Positions 1 to 8,157 of a DNA stretch of 64,000 nt are shown here, one piece after another. The notes below the pieces were generated by a model. That model worked only from the letters and a program-made list of their open reading frames with translations, ran no database searches and had not been told where the DNA came from. Source of the stretch: Sanguinoderma infundibulare. Its lineage: Eukaryota; Basidiomycota; Agaricomycetes; Polyporales; Polyporaceae. The translations under genes and the position numbers were made by a program. The first letter of the stretch is position 1, and each line of letters starts with the position of its first letter. The DNA lies in the NCBI GenBank assembly GCA_032821775.1, contig JAVLRN010000013.1, forward strand, positions 682,001 to 746,000, read 5' to 3'.

Positions 1-120
1 CACGCCGAATCACGCATTCTAGCTTCGCGAACATTGCTCGATGCCGCGACAATCGACGCCCGGCACATCCGAGGCAGAATCCAAAAAGTTGAAAATCGTC
101 GTACTGGAGTCCGCCTCCTT

Positions 121-693
121 GGGCAGCAAACTCGAAACAGCTTCGACGGCCGCGCCGACGAGTGCAGATGGTGCGGACGTGTTCCGGAATCCTCGAAAGC
201 CAGTTCAGAACACGTGAATAGTCGGCGTTCGGGAGATATGACACGTTTTCTGGGGGCGGCGGCCGAGCTTCCGCCGCGACCGAGGCCAGAACTCGTCCCC
301 GCCACGCCGACGGTTGGATGGCGTTCGTAGAGGACGTAAGCCGTTCTGTGATCGCCGTTTGACGGCGAGGCGATGGTCCGATTGGGGCGCAATTGCGAAA
401 TTTGTTGGGTAAGGCGAGCCACGCGCCCTTGGGCAGCATGTTCGAAACAGCTTGTACGGCCGCCACGACGAATGCTGACGGTGGGGAGGAGTCCCTGGAT
501 TCCAGAATACCTGTTCGACACGCGTGGATGGGCGGCGTTCGGGTGATACGATGCGTTTTCTTGGGGCTGCGGCCAAGCGTCCCCAGCGACCGAGGCCAGA
601 ACTCATCCCCGCCACGCCGACGGTTGGATGGCGTTCGTGGAGGACGTAGGCCGTTCTGTGATCGCCGTTTGACGGCAAGGCGATGGTCCGATT
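121..693. repeat. Imperfect 310-bp direct duplication (U0)
   Basis: Positions 121-383 and 431-693 are imperfect copies with a constant offset of 310 bp. Both contain a GGGCAGCA start, a conserved block around GCCACGCCGACGGTTGGATG, and end with CGATGGTCCGATT. No protein family was recognised in any frame. A poly(A)-binding-protein RRM scrap begins directly after the second copy. Confidence 0.85.
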
Positions 694-756
694 GAGGACG
701 AGAGTCGTGGCTTCGGTTTCGTCAACTTCGAGAACCATGACGAGGTTCGGCGAGGG
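691..756 (+). pseudogene. Poly(A)-binding-protein-like RRM fragment (U0)
   Basis: The frame starting at 691 reads ESRGFGFVNFENHDEV at 700-747. This is the RNP1 core of an RNA recognition motif in the form found in poly(A)-binding proteins (GFGFVNFENHDEA). Only about 20 residues are recognisable. There is no RNP2, no rest of the RRM and no start codon; the frame then becomes low-complexity Arg/Gly/Ala. It looks like a captured exon scrap, not a gene. A chance match is unlikely given the run of consecutive motif residues, but only the motif itself supports the family call. Confidence 0.55.
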
Positions 757-1156
757 CGGGCGAGCGACAGAGCTGGCCTACCGGCGGCCACGTCCGTGCG
801 TGTTCCGATCTGCAATATTCACGGTGGTCAGGGGCGAGAGTAAGCGTGTGTTTGGGATAGGCGGGACTCGGGAGAGCTGGGAGATGGAGCGCTCGCTTGC
901 GGGAGGCGAGACGGGACGCCAGGGACGCGAGCGCAATGACGGCCGGGCCTCGGAAACAGACCTGACAGATGGCACGACGGCGAGGGCGAGTCCGCGGTCT
1001 GCGCACGGACTCTGATGGAGGGTATAAAGCCTGTAAAGAAAGGGGGAGGACGGCATGAGTGTCGTGCATTGCCCCCCCGCGATCTGCGTCCTATGCGTCC
1101 TCACCTCACCTTCGTTGACCGCGTACGTACTCACGTCGCATGGATTCTCCACGTTA

Positions 1157-1867
1157 CTAACTGTGTGTGTGTCCTCCACATGCTCTTCTCGCCGCGGCGT
1201 CGTCGTCCTGGGTCGGCGGCGGGACGTAGGGGTTGACGTTGTGTCTGGGTCGGGCAGGAGGTTGATTGAGAGCTCGGGGGAGCTGAGTGCAGGCATCGGT
1301 GGACGGCTTGCCCCGTCGAATGGGGGATGGGCGCCGCTGGGCGTCGAGGGTATCAGAGGGAGAATTCGCGGAAGGTGGCCGGCCGTGGTGTTTTCGACAA
1401 TGTTCGAGGTCGGCTTGGAGGTCCTTCGCCTTTGCCTCGAGCGCACGGATGTAGTTTTCGAGGGGCTCGAAGTGCTGCTGGGTACGCGCCTTTTTGGCCG
1501 TCTCCTGCGTGAGCCGCGGTGAGGTCGAGTGTGTGAGGGCGGGGTGCGTGCTGAGGCCTGGGGACGATGACTGGCTGTGGAGACGAGGACAGAGAAAGTC
1601 TGGTGGAATATCAGACTCGAACGGGCGCGCATGTTCGGGGGACGAGCGAGCAACGGTAGCAAAGAGAGGTGCAAGGCCGGGGGAAGGATCGGGAAAAGGG
1701 ATTGGAGCGGGGAATGTTTGGAGATGCGGAGAGGCCGCTTGGGAAGGCACGGTGCGGAGCGAGACGAAGAGGCGAGAGGAGCGGAAACCTGCTTGGAATG
1801 TGGCATTGGATGGCCTCGGTTCGGTTCCTGTCAAACAAGCGGAGAACCGGCGATAGCTACCGTTCAA
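1157..1867 (-). CDS. Unidentified coiled-coil-like open frame (U0)
   Basis: This minus-strand frame of about 236 codons is rich in Pro, Ser and Arg. Its middle part (FEPLENYIRALEAKAKDLQ) has heptad-like spacing of Leu, Ile and Ala and could form a short coiled coil. There is no in-frame ATG at the 5-prime end (the frame opens with TTG), so if real it is an exon, not a whole gene. No family was recognised. Other frames across the same DNA are also long, as expected in GC-rich sequence, which lowers confidence. The frame stays open in all five units with few substitutions, but at this level of identity that is weak evidence. Confidence 0.3.
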   Translation of the reverse strand: MNGSYRRFSACLTGTEPRPSNATFQAGFRSSRLFVSLRTVPSQAASPHLQTFPAPIPFPDPSPGLAPLFATVARSSPEHARPFESDIPPDFLCPRLHSQSSSPGLSTHPALTHSTSPRLTQETAKKARTQQHFEPLENYIRALEAKAKDLQADLEHCRKHHGRPPSANSPSDTLDAQRRPSPIRRGKPSTDACTQLPRALNQPPARPRHNVNPYVPPPTQDDDAAARRACGGHTHS

Positions 1868-2008
1868 GGAGAGCTGGTTGGTGAGGCGCTAAGTAAGGCC
1901 TCAAGCGCCAGAGGCATCGCAACGGGATTTGCCGGCAGAACGGAACGCGCGTCGTGACTTGTCCGAGTCGTACTTGAAGTTGACCGCGCACTTGTAGCGG
2001 CAGCATCA

Positions 2009-3937
2009 ATGTTCTTGACTAGGTTTACTTTACTGAAAACCCCGGCAAGATGTAGATATGGTCTACAAAATACACTCTCTGCTCCGTACATCCAGCGTAA
2101 GTCAGGCTCGTGGCAACCAAGTGTGGCACGCACGCTGACGACATCATTTTTAGATCATGCATATCAGGGCTCTAGAATACCCCTTGTTTTCACATTTGAC
2201 ATAGTAGGAGCAATGGAGGTTCAAGTGTCTCATAGCACTTACGGCGGTGTACACAGGACGGTGTCCTACTCCGAGGACCGCATACAATTCCTGCCGCAAG
2301 ACGGGCACTAGAAATACTCAACGGTGCCAACCCCATGCGCGTGTACGTCAATTTTCGTCTGGCAAATGAGTAAAGTTCTCACAGCTGCGTAAGGAAGATA
2401 CCCTTCATCCTCGTGGGGTCCACTTCCATGTAACTCCAGAGTCACTCAACGCTCACATCGCTTGCAACATTTGACAAATGGCGGTGGCGTCAGCGAGGAA
2501 GCCCGACGACACAAGCTGAGCTCTCAACTCGGGGTAGAGGTATGCACGCGGAGAGTCTTCGGAGACTACATCTTTAGACAGCAGTTCCTTTGCAGATTCA
2601 CAGCAACCAAATCGTGCAAGCTCACACTATTCTCAAGTCGGTCGTGCACAAGTACGCCAACAAACCTGTGCTGGTCCTTGGCGGCCGTAATGACGTCGTT
2701 CGCAAGGTCGCTGAAGGGTATGGTATATCACGGATATCAGGCGCTCCTACGCTCATGGCCTTTATTTTCCTCTGCAGCTATGGATTTAAACACGCCTACA
2801 CGACGCTCGACGTCCTCGCGTGGAAACCCGAGTAAGTGATCATCTCTCACGGCGGGCACAGTCCGATTCGCTGCCCAGGAAAATGCTTGTAAAAACATTC
2901 CGCAGGGTTTGCCTTGGGCAACCTTTTCATCAGCATTTTCCCGTTCTGCGAATCGGGACCTGCCTGTCGCGTCTGGCGCGTGTGCTTCGTCTTACTTTAC
3001 CGGTGCCAGAGTTTGGCCGTTCCACGACCTGACACCCGAAGAACGTGCTTCCGCGCAGGTGAGAACGTTTCCATGTCATGTGGTATTGTTCATCCCCATG
3101 CCATCCTCCACAGCCGGCCGACTTCTCAAACATACCCATCTCGGCGATCTTCGTCTTCCACGACCCCCGCAACTGGTCGCTCGACATTCAAATTATTCTT
3201 GACGTGGTCCGCTCTCGCGGCATAATCGGTGGGCCATACCTCGATGCACCCAGTGGGGGCCTTGGGTCGGTCGAATTGGTGTTTTGCAACCCCGACCTGC
3301 TGTGGAAGTCGGACTTCCCACAGCCGCGCCTCGGACAGGGCGCGTTCCGCGAAGCTTTCCAGGCCGTGCATCAGGTGCGTATTCCAAGATTTGGGCAATA
3401 GATTGCATGCGAACGCTTGGAACAGGCCGTGGTCGGGACACAGTACCCGTGCGTGCAGTACGGGAAGCCGTCGAAGGCCACGTATGCGTTCGTAGAACGG
3501 GTTCTCAAAGACCGTCTCGACGAGCTCAATCGCAGTGGCGGGCGGGTAGAGAAGATGCCCCGCGTGTAAGTGCCGGTGTCTTTACCATTACCGCGATGCT
3601 GACGACGTGTGTTCCGATGCCAGCTATATGATAGGAGGTACGTGTGTGCCGCTGGTTGGTGGGGCATATATGCTGACGGCAATCGCTTCAGACAATCCAG
3701 AATCAGGTGCGGTCGCGACGTTTTAAGTTGTATTTGCGTTCTAAGTGAATGAATGCCTTCGCAGACATCGCGGGTGCGAACGCCGCAGGGTGGCCTTCGG
3801 TACTTGTCAAGACAGGCGTGTACGACTCCGCACGTGGGCCTCCCACGCACCAGCCGACTTTCATCGCGGAAGACGTAGAGGAGGCAGTGAGATGGGCAAT
3901 CGAGAGGGAGATGGGGAGAAGGCAGCATTCAGCGTAG
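2009..3937 (+). pseudogene. HDHD5/CECR5-like HAD hydrolase, splice-acceptor defect (U0)
   Basis: Homologous to the mitochondrial HAD-superfamily IIA hydrolases (HDHD5/CECR5; yeast YKR070W type). Exons by consensus splice sites and phase: 2009-2096, 2154-2203, 2257-2342, 2385-2412, 2471-2539, 2596-2717, 2778-2831, 3010-3058, 3114-3374, 3402-3565, 3624-3637, 3692-3706, 3765-3937. HAD motifs: FDIDGVL split across the intron at 2204-2256, LTNGGG from 2471, Lys in QYGKPSK, and YMIGDNPESDIAGAN assembled from four exons. The N-terminus (MFLTRFTLLK) is Arg-rich and could be a mitochondrial presequence. The defect is in the intron 2413-2470, which ends CAACAT where U2-U4 have CAATAG, so the acceptor AG is missing. 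Reading through meets TAA within eight codons, and the nearest upstream AG sites shift the frame. Confidence 0.8.
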
Positions 3938-4414
3938 ATGCTGTGCCATCGAGGTAGAGCCCCTTCAGTGCAATGTTTTACGGCTTGGACTGATTTTTTG
4001 CTAACCTTGTATCAACGTCTTGAAAGTCTCCCAGAAGCTATGTATGTAGAAGAGTCCCATTTCGCTCGTGCCGACCCTCGTCCGGTGACTTGATGGCGGT
4101 ATGTCTGAGACATTATCACCGATGCGTCCATCCTGACGAGCACCCACACATTCAGTCCTTGGCATCCACTTGTTCATTCAAAATTCACAGCACGCCTTGG
4201 CTTTTCTCGGTGGAATTATTGACATATTGCTTTCTGGTTCGTTCCCTCAGGCAAGGTGAGGCTGCTTCCAGCGACTCGGCGCCCGATGGTGAAACGCGAC
4301 TGGATTTTAAGGGTTTCCATTCCCCACCCCCACGGCTCTATTCGACCTGCATTCTGGATGCCGTGACGTGGTTCGTTTTCGTCAATCGCGCAATGCGGAT
4401 GCTATGAGCTCGTT
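3938..4414. other. HAD to O-methyltransferase intergenic region (U0; same in U1-U3)
   Basis: About 480 bp between the HAD stop and the O-methyltransferase TATA box. Positions 4011-4060 resemble a short coding stretch (YQRLESLPEAMYVEES) that is open and longer in U4. Otherwise nothing is recognised; part of this must serve as promoter. The equivalents are 15536-16012, 27133-27609 and 38777-39253. Confidence 0.5.
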
Positions 4415-4420
4415 TATAAA
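4415..4420 (+). promoter_or_regulatory. TATA box of O-methyltransferase (U0)
   Basis: TATAAA lies 87 bp upstream of the O-methyltransferase ATG (4502), a plausible core promoter distance allowing a short 5-prime UTR. It is present in every unit. Confidence 0.5.
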
Positions 4421-4501
4421 TCGCAGGACTACTGATCATAGAGAGAAAAACTTGACAGACGCCATCACAGCCATCCTTCCCCCCATCGCCCAGTCGCCGA
4501 G

Positions 4502-6434
4502 ATGCCTACTAACGGTTTCCACGAAAGCCCCCTGTTCTCTCTTCTTTCTGTACTGACGACGTCCATCCATACCATCGAAGGTGAGCTCAGGGCCGCCAAC
4601 TTGCCTCCCTTTACTTTGGACCCGAAGTGGCACCCTCTCGACTCACTCGACGGCGTCCCACCCCCGAGGCTCCACGAAGCCCGAAGAGTCGCCATGGCCG
4701 CGGCCAACATGATCAAAGCGCTCGTTCAGGACGTCGGGACGGCGATGATGGTCAGTACTGCTCAAGTTTGTACAGGTCGAATCCGAATGCATTGACGTGG
4801 AACGCAGGACATGTCCGTCAAGGCACTCGATCAGACGGCGTACATGCTGACTGCGGACATCGACCTCTTGGATGTGTTCAAGACGGAGGAAGAGAAGATC
4901 AACGGCCTTCACGTCGACGAGATGGTTGCGCGTCTTCCGAAGGGCAAGAAGGTCGACGCGCAAAAGCTGGGCCGCTCGTTGCGCCTGCTCAGCACCGAGC
5001 ACTGGTAAGCATGTTGTTCGTGTGTGATACCATTACCCGTGTGACCGTGCCGACCAGGTGGATCGAGAAGTCCAAGGACGTCTTCGCTCCGCTCCGCTGG
5101 GCACTCCTCAATACCCCCGGCACCCCGTCTCACGCCTGGGCGGACTCTTCGTCAAACGCTGCGCTCATCGGAAGCACCGCGTTCGTCGCGCAAATGACGG
5201 ACCCCACTCGGATCCCGCTGGACAACATCGAGGCGGCACCGATCGTCCGCGGTCTCCACATGATGGGCAACACGCACATCAAGAACTTCTGGACGTGGCT
5301 CGCACAGGATCCCGACAGGCTCGGCGGGTTCGCGCGGAGCATGGAAGGACTCGGTCAGTGCACACGTTCACGTTCGGCGTCGCACGCGTTCCTTTCCCAG
5401 ATATTCATGTTGTCGTTAGGCTATATCAACCTGCCGTCGCTGAAAGCCGACTACCCTTGGGAATCCCTCCCGCCCAATACGACCTTCGTTGACGTGGGCG
5501 CTGGCCAGGGGACCGTGTCCCTGTACATCCTCAGGATGCTTTACAAGACGAACCCGACGCTCAAGGTCGTCCTGCAGGATCGTCCCCAGCATCTCCAGGA
5601 GGGCGAGAAGTACTGGGCGCAGCACCTCCCGGACGCGATCAGGGAGGAGAGGGTCGAGTTCGAGCCCCACGACTTCTTCCAGAACAACCCGAGGACAGGC
5701 CCCAACACTCTCTATTGGTTCCGGTTTATCATGCACGACTGGACGGATAGGTAAGGTTTAGTCCTGCCCGCATCCCGTTTTGTCTAACTGACCTTGTTCA
5801 TGTAGCTATTGCATCAAGATCCTCCGGGCCGTGCGTGCGGTGTGCCATCCCAGCTCTCGAAGTGAGTGATGGAATCGTTGTTCGGCTTTGGCGCTCTCGA
5901 CGTCTACCTCACCACGACGTCTGCAGTTCTTATTTGCGACTGTGTTGTGCCGGAGGCGCCTTCTGCCGAGTCGACGACAAACGGTGTCAAGGTTTCGTTT
6001 GAGGACACTCTGATGTCGATAGACAACGAAGCCGTACGTCGTATTCAGTTGATTTGGCAACGTGTCCCTGAGGGTTTCTTGTTCAACGCCGTAGCCCTAC
6101 GCACCGATAGAGGCGCCATACCCCCTTCCCAAGAACTTTGGCTTTGCCACGAAAGCCACTTACCGCACGGACATGGTAAACGAATGCTCTACTTTCCAGG
6201 CCGCGATTCCAATTCTCACTTCATCCGAACCAGCTCATGTACAACTCGCTGAACGCTCTCGAGCGCACGACGAGCAATTTCGAGAAGATCGTCACCGAGT
6301 CGGGATTCAATATTTCCCGCGTCTACACCACCCGTGGCGCGTCCAGCAGTGCGTAGTTTATTGATGGCTGGGCATTGGCATGTACTCTTCTTGCTCACGT
6401 ACATTTTGCAGTCATCGAGGCGGTTCCAAACTAA
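4502..6434 (+). CDS. COMT-like O-methyltransferase (U0)
   Basis: Nine exons join in frame to 478 residues: 4502-4750, 4808-5004, 5058-5353, 5420-5750, 5806-5861, 5927-6033, 6113-6175, 6234-6348, 6412-6434. The protein fits the SAM-dependent Methyltransf_2 family of fungal secondary-metabolism O-methyltransferases. Residues about 1-245 form the helical dimerisation/winged-helix part (HIKNFWTWLA, FARSMEGLG). FVDVGAGQG at about 269-277 is the SAM-binding glycine loop, and RFIMHDWTD near residue 350 holds the conserved catalytic His. The C-terminus reads FEKIVTESGF, RVYTTRGASS, then IIEAVPN. It presumably methylates a phenolic hydroxyl; the substrate is unknown, and no polyketide synthase is in the window. 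The start has a TATA box 87 bp upstream. No lesion was found. Confidence 0.9.
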
Positions 6435-6597
6435 CGCACTGGGCATCGACTGTCGTCAATCTCTTCAACACGGGAGATGTCGAGTACGTGGGGAACGATT
6501 TCCGCGAGCAGAGCGTCTGTACATAAGCGGATCAATATATTTGTTTCGCGGCTGAGCATCTGCGCTGAAATCTCCCGGATCGATCATTTGCCTTAGT

Positions 6598-6685
6598 ACT
6601 CTCAAAGGGGGCTGTATTGGAGATAGACTTTCAGAGGGGGCTGTATTGGCGACGCAATACTCTCAGAGGGAGGTGGTTTTGAGCA
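6598..6685. repeat. Minisatellite, about 30-bp unit (U1)
   Basis: Successive imperfect copies starting ACTCTCAAAGGGGGCTGTAT, ACTTTCAGAGGGGGCTGTAT and ACTCTCAGAGGGAGGTGG lie about 100 bp downstream of the inferred unit junction. There are about three copies. Confidence 0.7.
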
Positions 6686-6856
6686 GCGGGACTTGCGGGA
6701 ATTCATGGAGACCTCGGGGGCATTAGAATGGAGCGGAGGATATTATAAAGACATACACAAGACAAATACACAAGTACAGTGCACGAGCTACGACGGAACC
6801 GAAACAAACGAGCCCGCCGCGGACCCAAAACCACGTTCAAGTTCACGGGCGCCTAT

Positions 6857-7417
6857 CTACACGTACAAGCGAGAGCTGACACAGCTCTCCTTCCACCGCC
6901 ACCACCACCTCCGCGCGACCACATCTCTCGCCACCGCCGCTATTTTCTTGTCGAATGTGACTCTGTGGGCTGCGGAGAGGTCAGGACTTGCACTGGACTT
7001 GACTTGAGACTCACTGGGCTGGCCTGCTTCCACCCCGACACGCGCCCGGATCGCCCAGAAGGGATAACTCTCGCCGGTACCCTTGTGGCGGTACAAGCCC
7101 GAGAAGACGATCTTGCCAGAGAGGAAGCACTCGAACACCTCGTCCTTCCCGTCCGCGCTCACCCACGCGTGCCGCATCTTGAACACGCCCGACGTCGACG
7201 ACACGCCGCAGTAGCCGTCCTCGAGGTCGATGCTGCCCGTCACGCCAGCCGTCGCTGTCGCCGTCTCCGTCTCGGGTGCGGACTCGGAGAAGAACGCGCC
7301 GGCGGCCTCGCGCGGGATGAAGGCCAGCGCGTCCTCGAGCGCGAGGTCCTCGAGCGCGAGCTCGAACGGCGCTTCCTCGAGGGGCCCCAGGAAGGCGGGG
7401 TCTGGAGGCGGCCGCGG
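6857..7417 (-). CDS. Unidentified exon-like frame downstream of SDR relic (U1)
   Basis: On the minus strand an open frame runs from about 7417 to a stop at 6857. Its first part reads PAFLGPLEEAPFELALEDLA, then it continues through VFKMRHAWVSADGKDEVFE and SGLYRHKGTGESYPFWAIRA. The aromatic-rich, hydrophilic-alternating composition looks like real protein, unlike the other frames here. It has no ATG of its own and is in a different frame from the SDR relic immediately upstream. It may be the end of another gene fused to the SDR by deletion. I do not recognise the family. Confidence 0.4.
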   Translation of the reverse strand, partial: PRPPPDPAFLGPLEEAPFELALEDLALEDALAFIPREAAGAFFSESAPETETATATAGVTGSIDLEDGYCGVSSTSGVFKMRHAWVSADGKDEVFECFLSGKIVFSGLYRHKGTGESYPFWAIRARVGVEAGQPSESQVKSSASPDLSAAHRVTFDKKIAAVARDVVARRWWWRWKESCVSSRLYV

Positions 7418-7419
7418 CC

Positions 7420-8157
7420 TTTGGGGATGTAGATCTGGCTGCTGTTGTTGCGGAAGATGTCGCTCCGGATGTTGCCCGGGTCGACGGCGATACTCACGAC
7501 GTCTTCCCCAGCCTCGGCCGCGCGCCGCGCGAGGAGGGCCGAGAGCTGGATCGGCGCGAGCTTGCGGCGGGCGGCGGTGTCAGTGAAGGTGGAGAAGTCG
7601 AGGCGGCTGTTGACGAGGAAGTTGGCGGCGGACGAGGTCCAGATGATTCGGGACGGACTGGGGCTTGAATCGGACGTGGTGGTGGCAGTGGGAGAGACGA
7701 GGAGGGGATAGAGAAGGCGGAGGAAGAGATGATGGCCGTGGACGTTCATGCCGAAGGTCGTGTCGTATGCCTGGGCGGTGAGCTGGTCGAGGGGCGGGTA
7801 CATGATCCCGGCGTTGAGGTATAGGATGTCGATGTGGGACTCGCGTCTTCGAGAACAGGCAGGTTGTCAGTATTACAGTTGGTGTCGGAAACGGATGACG
7901 GACTCGGACTCACCGAGAAACGTCCTGTGCATAGGTTCAGACTGCCGCCAGGCCATTCAGGTCGAGCTGGAGGAACTCGGCCGTCTTCGCGGTCTCGGTT
8001 TTTAGCACCTGGATCACTTCTTCGGCCTTTGTCTGGGAGCGGGCAGCAAGGTAGACCTTGGCGTTCTTTCGGAGGAGAGACTTGATCATCTCAAAGCCGA
8101 TTCCGGAGGTGCCGCGAAGATGAGAATCGTACCAAACACAAGGCTCCCGGCTCCCAT
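7420..8157 (-). pseudogene. Short-chain dehydrogenase relic (U1)
   Basis: Classical-type SDR remains: GTSGIGFEMIK (glycine motif), KVYLAARSQTKAEE, LYLNAGIM (NAG motif), RIIWTSSAANF (catalytic Ser region) and SIAVDPGNIRSDIF. One intron separates two exons (8157-7914 and 7846-7420). Four faults are visible. MGAGSLVFGTILIFA and GTSGIG are in different frames, so the Rossmann start is shifted. A TGA at 7937-7939 interrupts exon 1. APIQL joins SALLARR directly at about 7542, so the Tyr-x-x-x-Lys catalytic segment is missing, about 33 bp. The usual SDR C-terminus is absent after QIYIPK. It is very probably dead as an oxidoreductase. Confidence 0.75.

Larger units (their letters stand above)
1..6501 (+). 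repeat. Tandem array unit U0 (left-truncated by window)
   Basis: The window opens inside a tandem array of roughly 11.6-kb direct repeats. This partial unit corresponds to the right part of the full units: 310-bp duplication, RRM scrap, coiled-coil-like frame, HAD gene and O-methyltransferase gene. The sequence from position 1 recurs at 11599, 23197, 34841 and 46465. The unit end at 6501 is inferred from the right edge of the array, where the last copy stops matching just after the corresponding base (52966). Translated frames I compared are identical between U0 and U1. Confidence 0.93.

Noticed and set aside
778..1806. A 342-codon minus-strand open frame present in all units
   Set aside because: Composition is Ser/Pro/Arg/Thr-rich without structure, and it overlaps two other long frames. 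It is best explained as a GC-rich shadow.
2180..2311. The frame reading FDIVGAMEVQ looked like an HAD enzyme with its second catalytic Asp replaced by Val
   Set aside because: GTAGGA at 2204 to ACAG at 2256 is an intron. Splicing gives FDIDGVLLRG followed by HTIPAARRALEILNG, so the DxD motif is intact.
2832..3009. An alternative acceptor at CCGCAG near 2905 for the HAD gene, giving a shorter intron
   Set aside because: It would insert residues out of register. Splicing to 3010 gives WKPEVWPFHDLTPEE, which matches the HDHD5 family.
4627..5754. A 375-codon plus-strand open frame across the O-methyltransferase (and its counterparts)
   Set aside because: It starts in the wrong frame of exon 1 and reads through introns; the first third is Arg-rich shadow sequence. 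The nine-exon model restores family motifs from residue 1.
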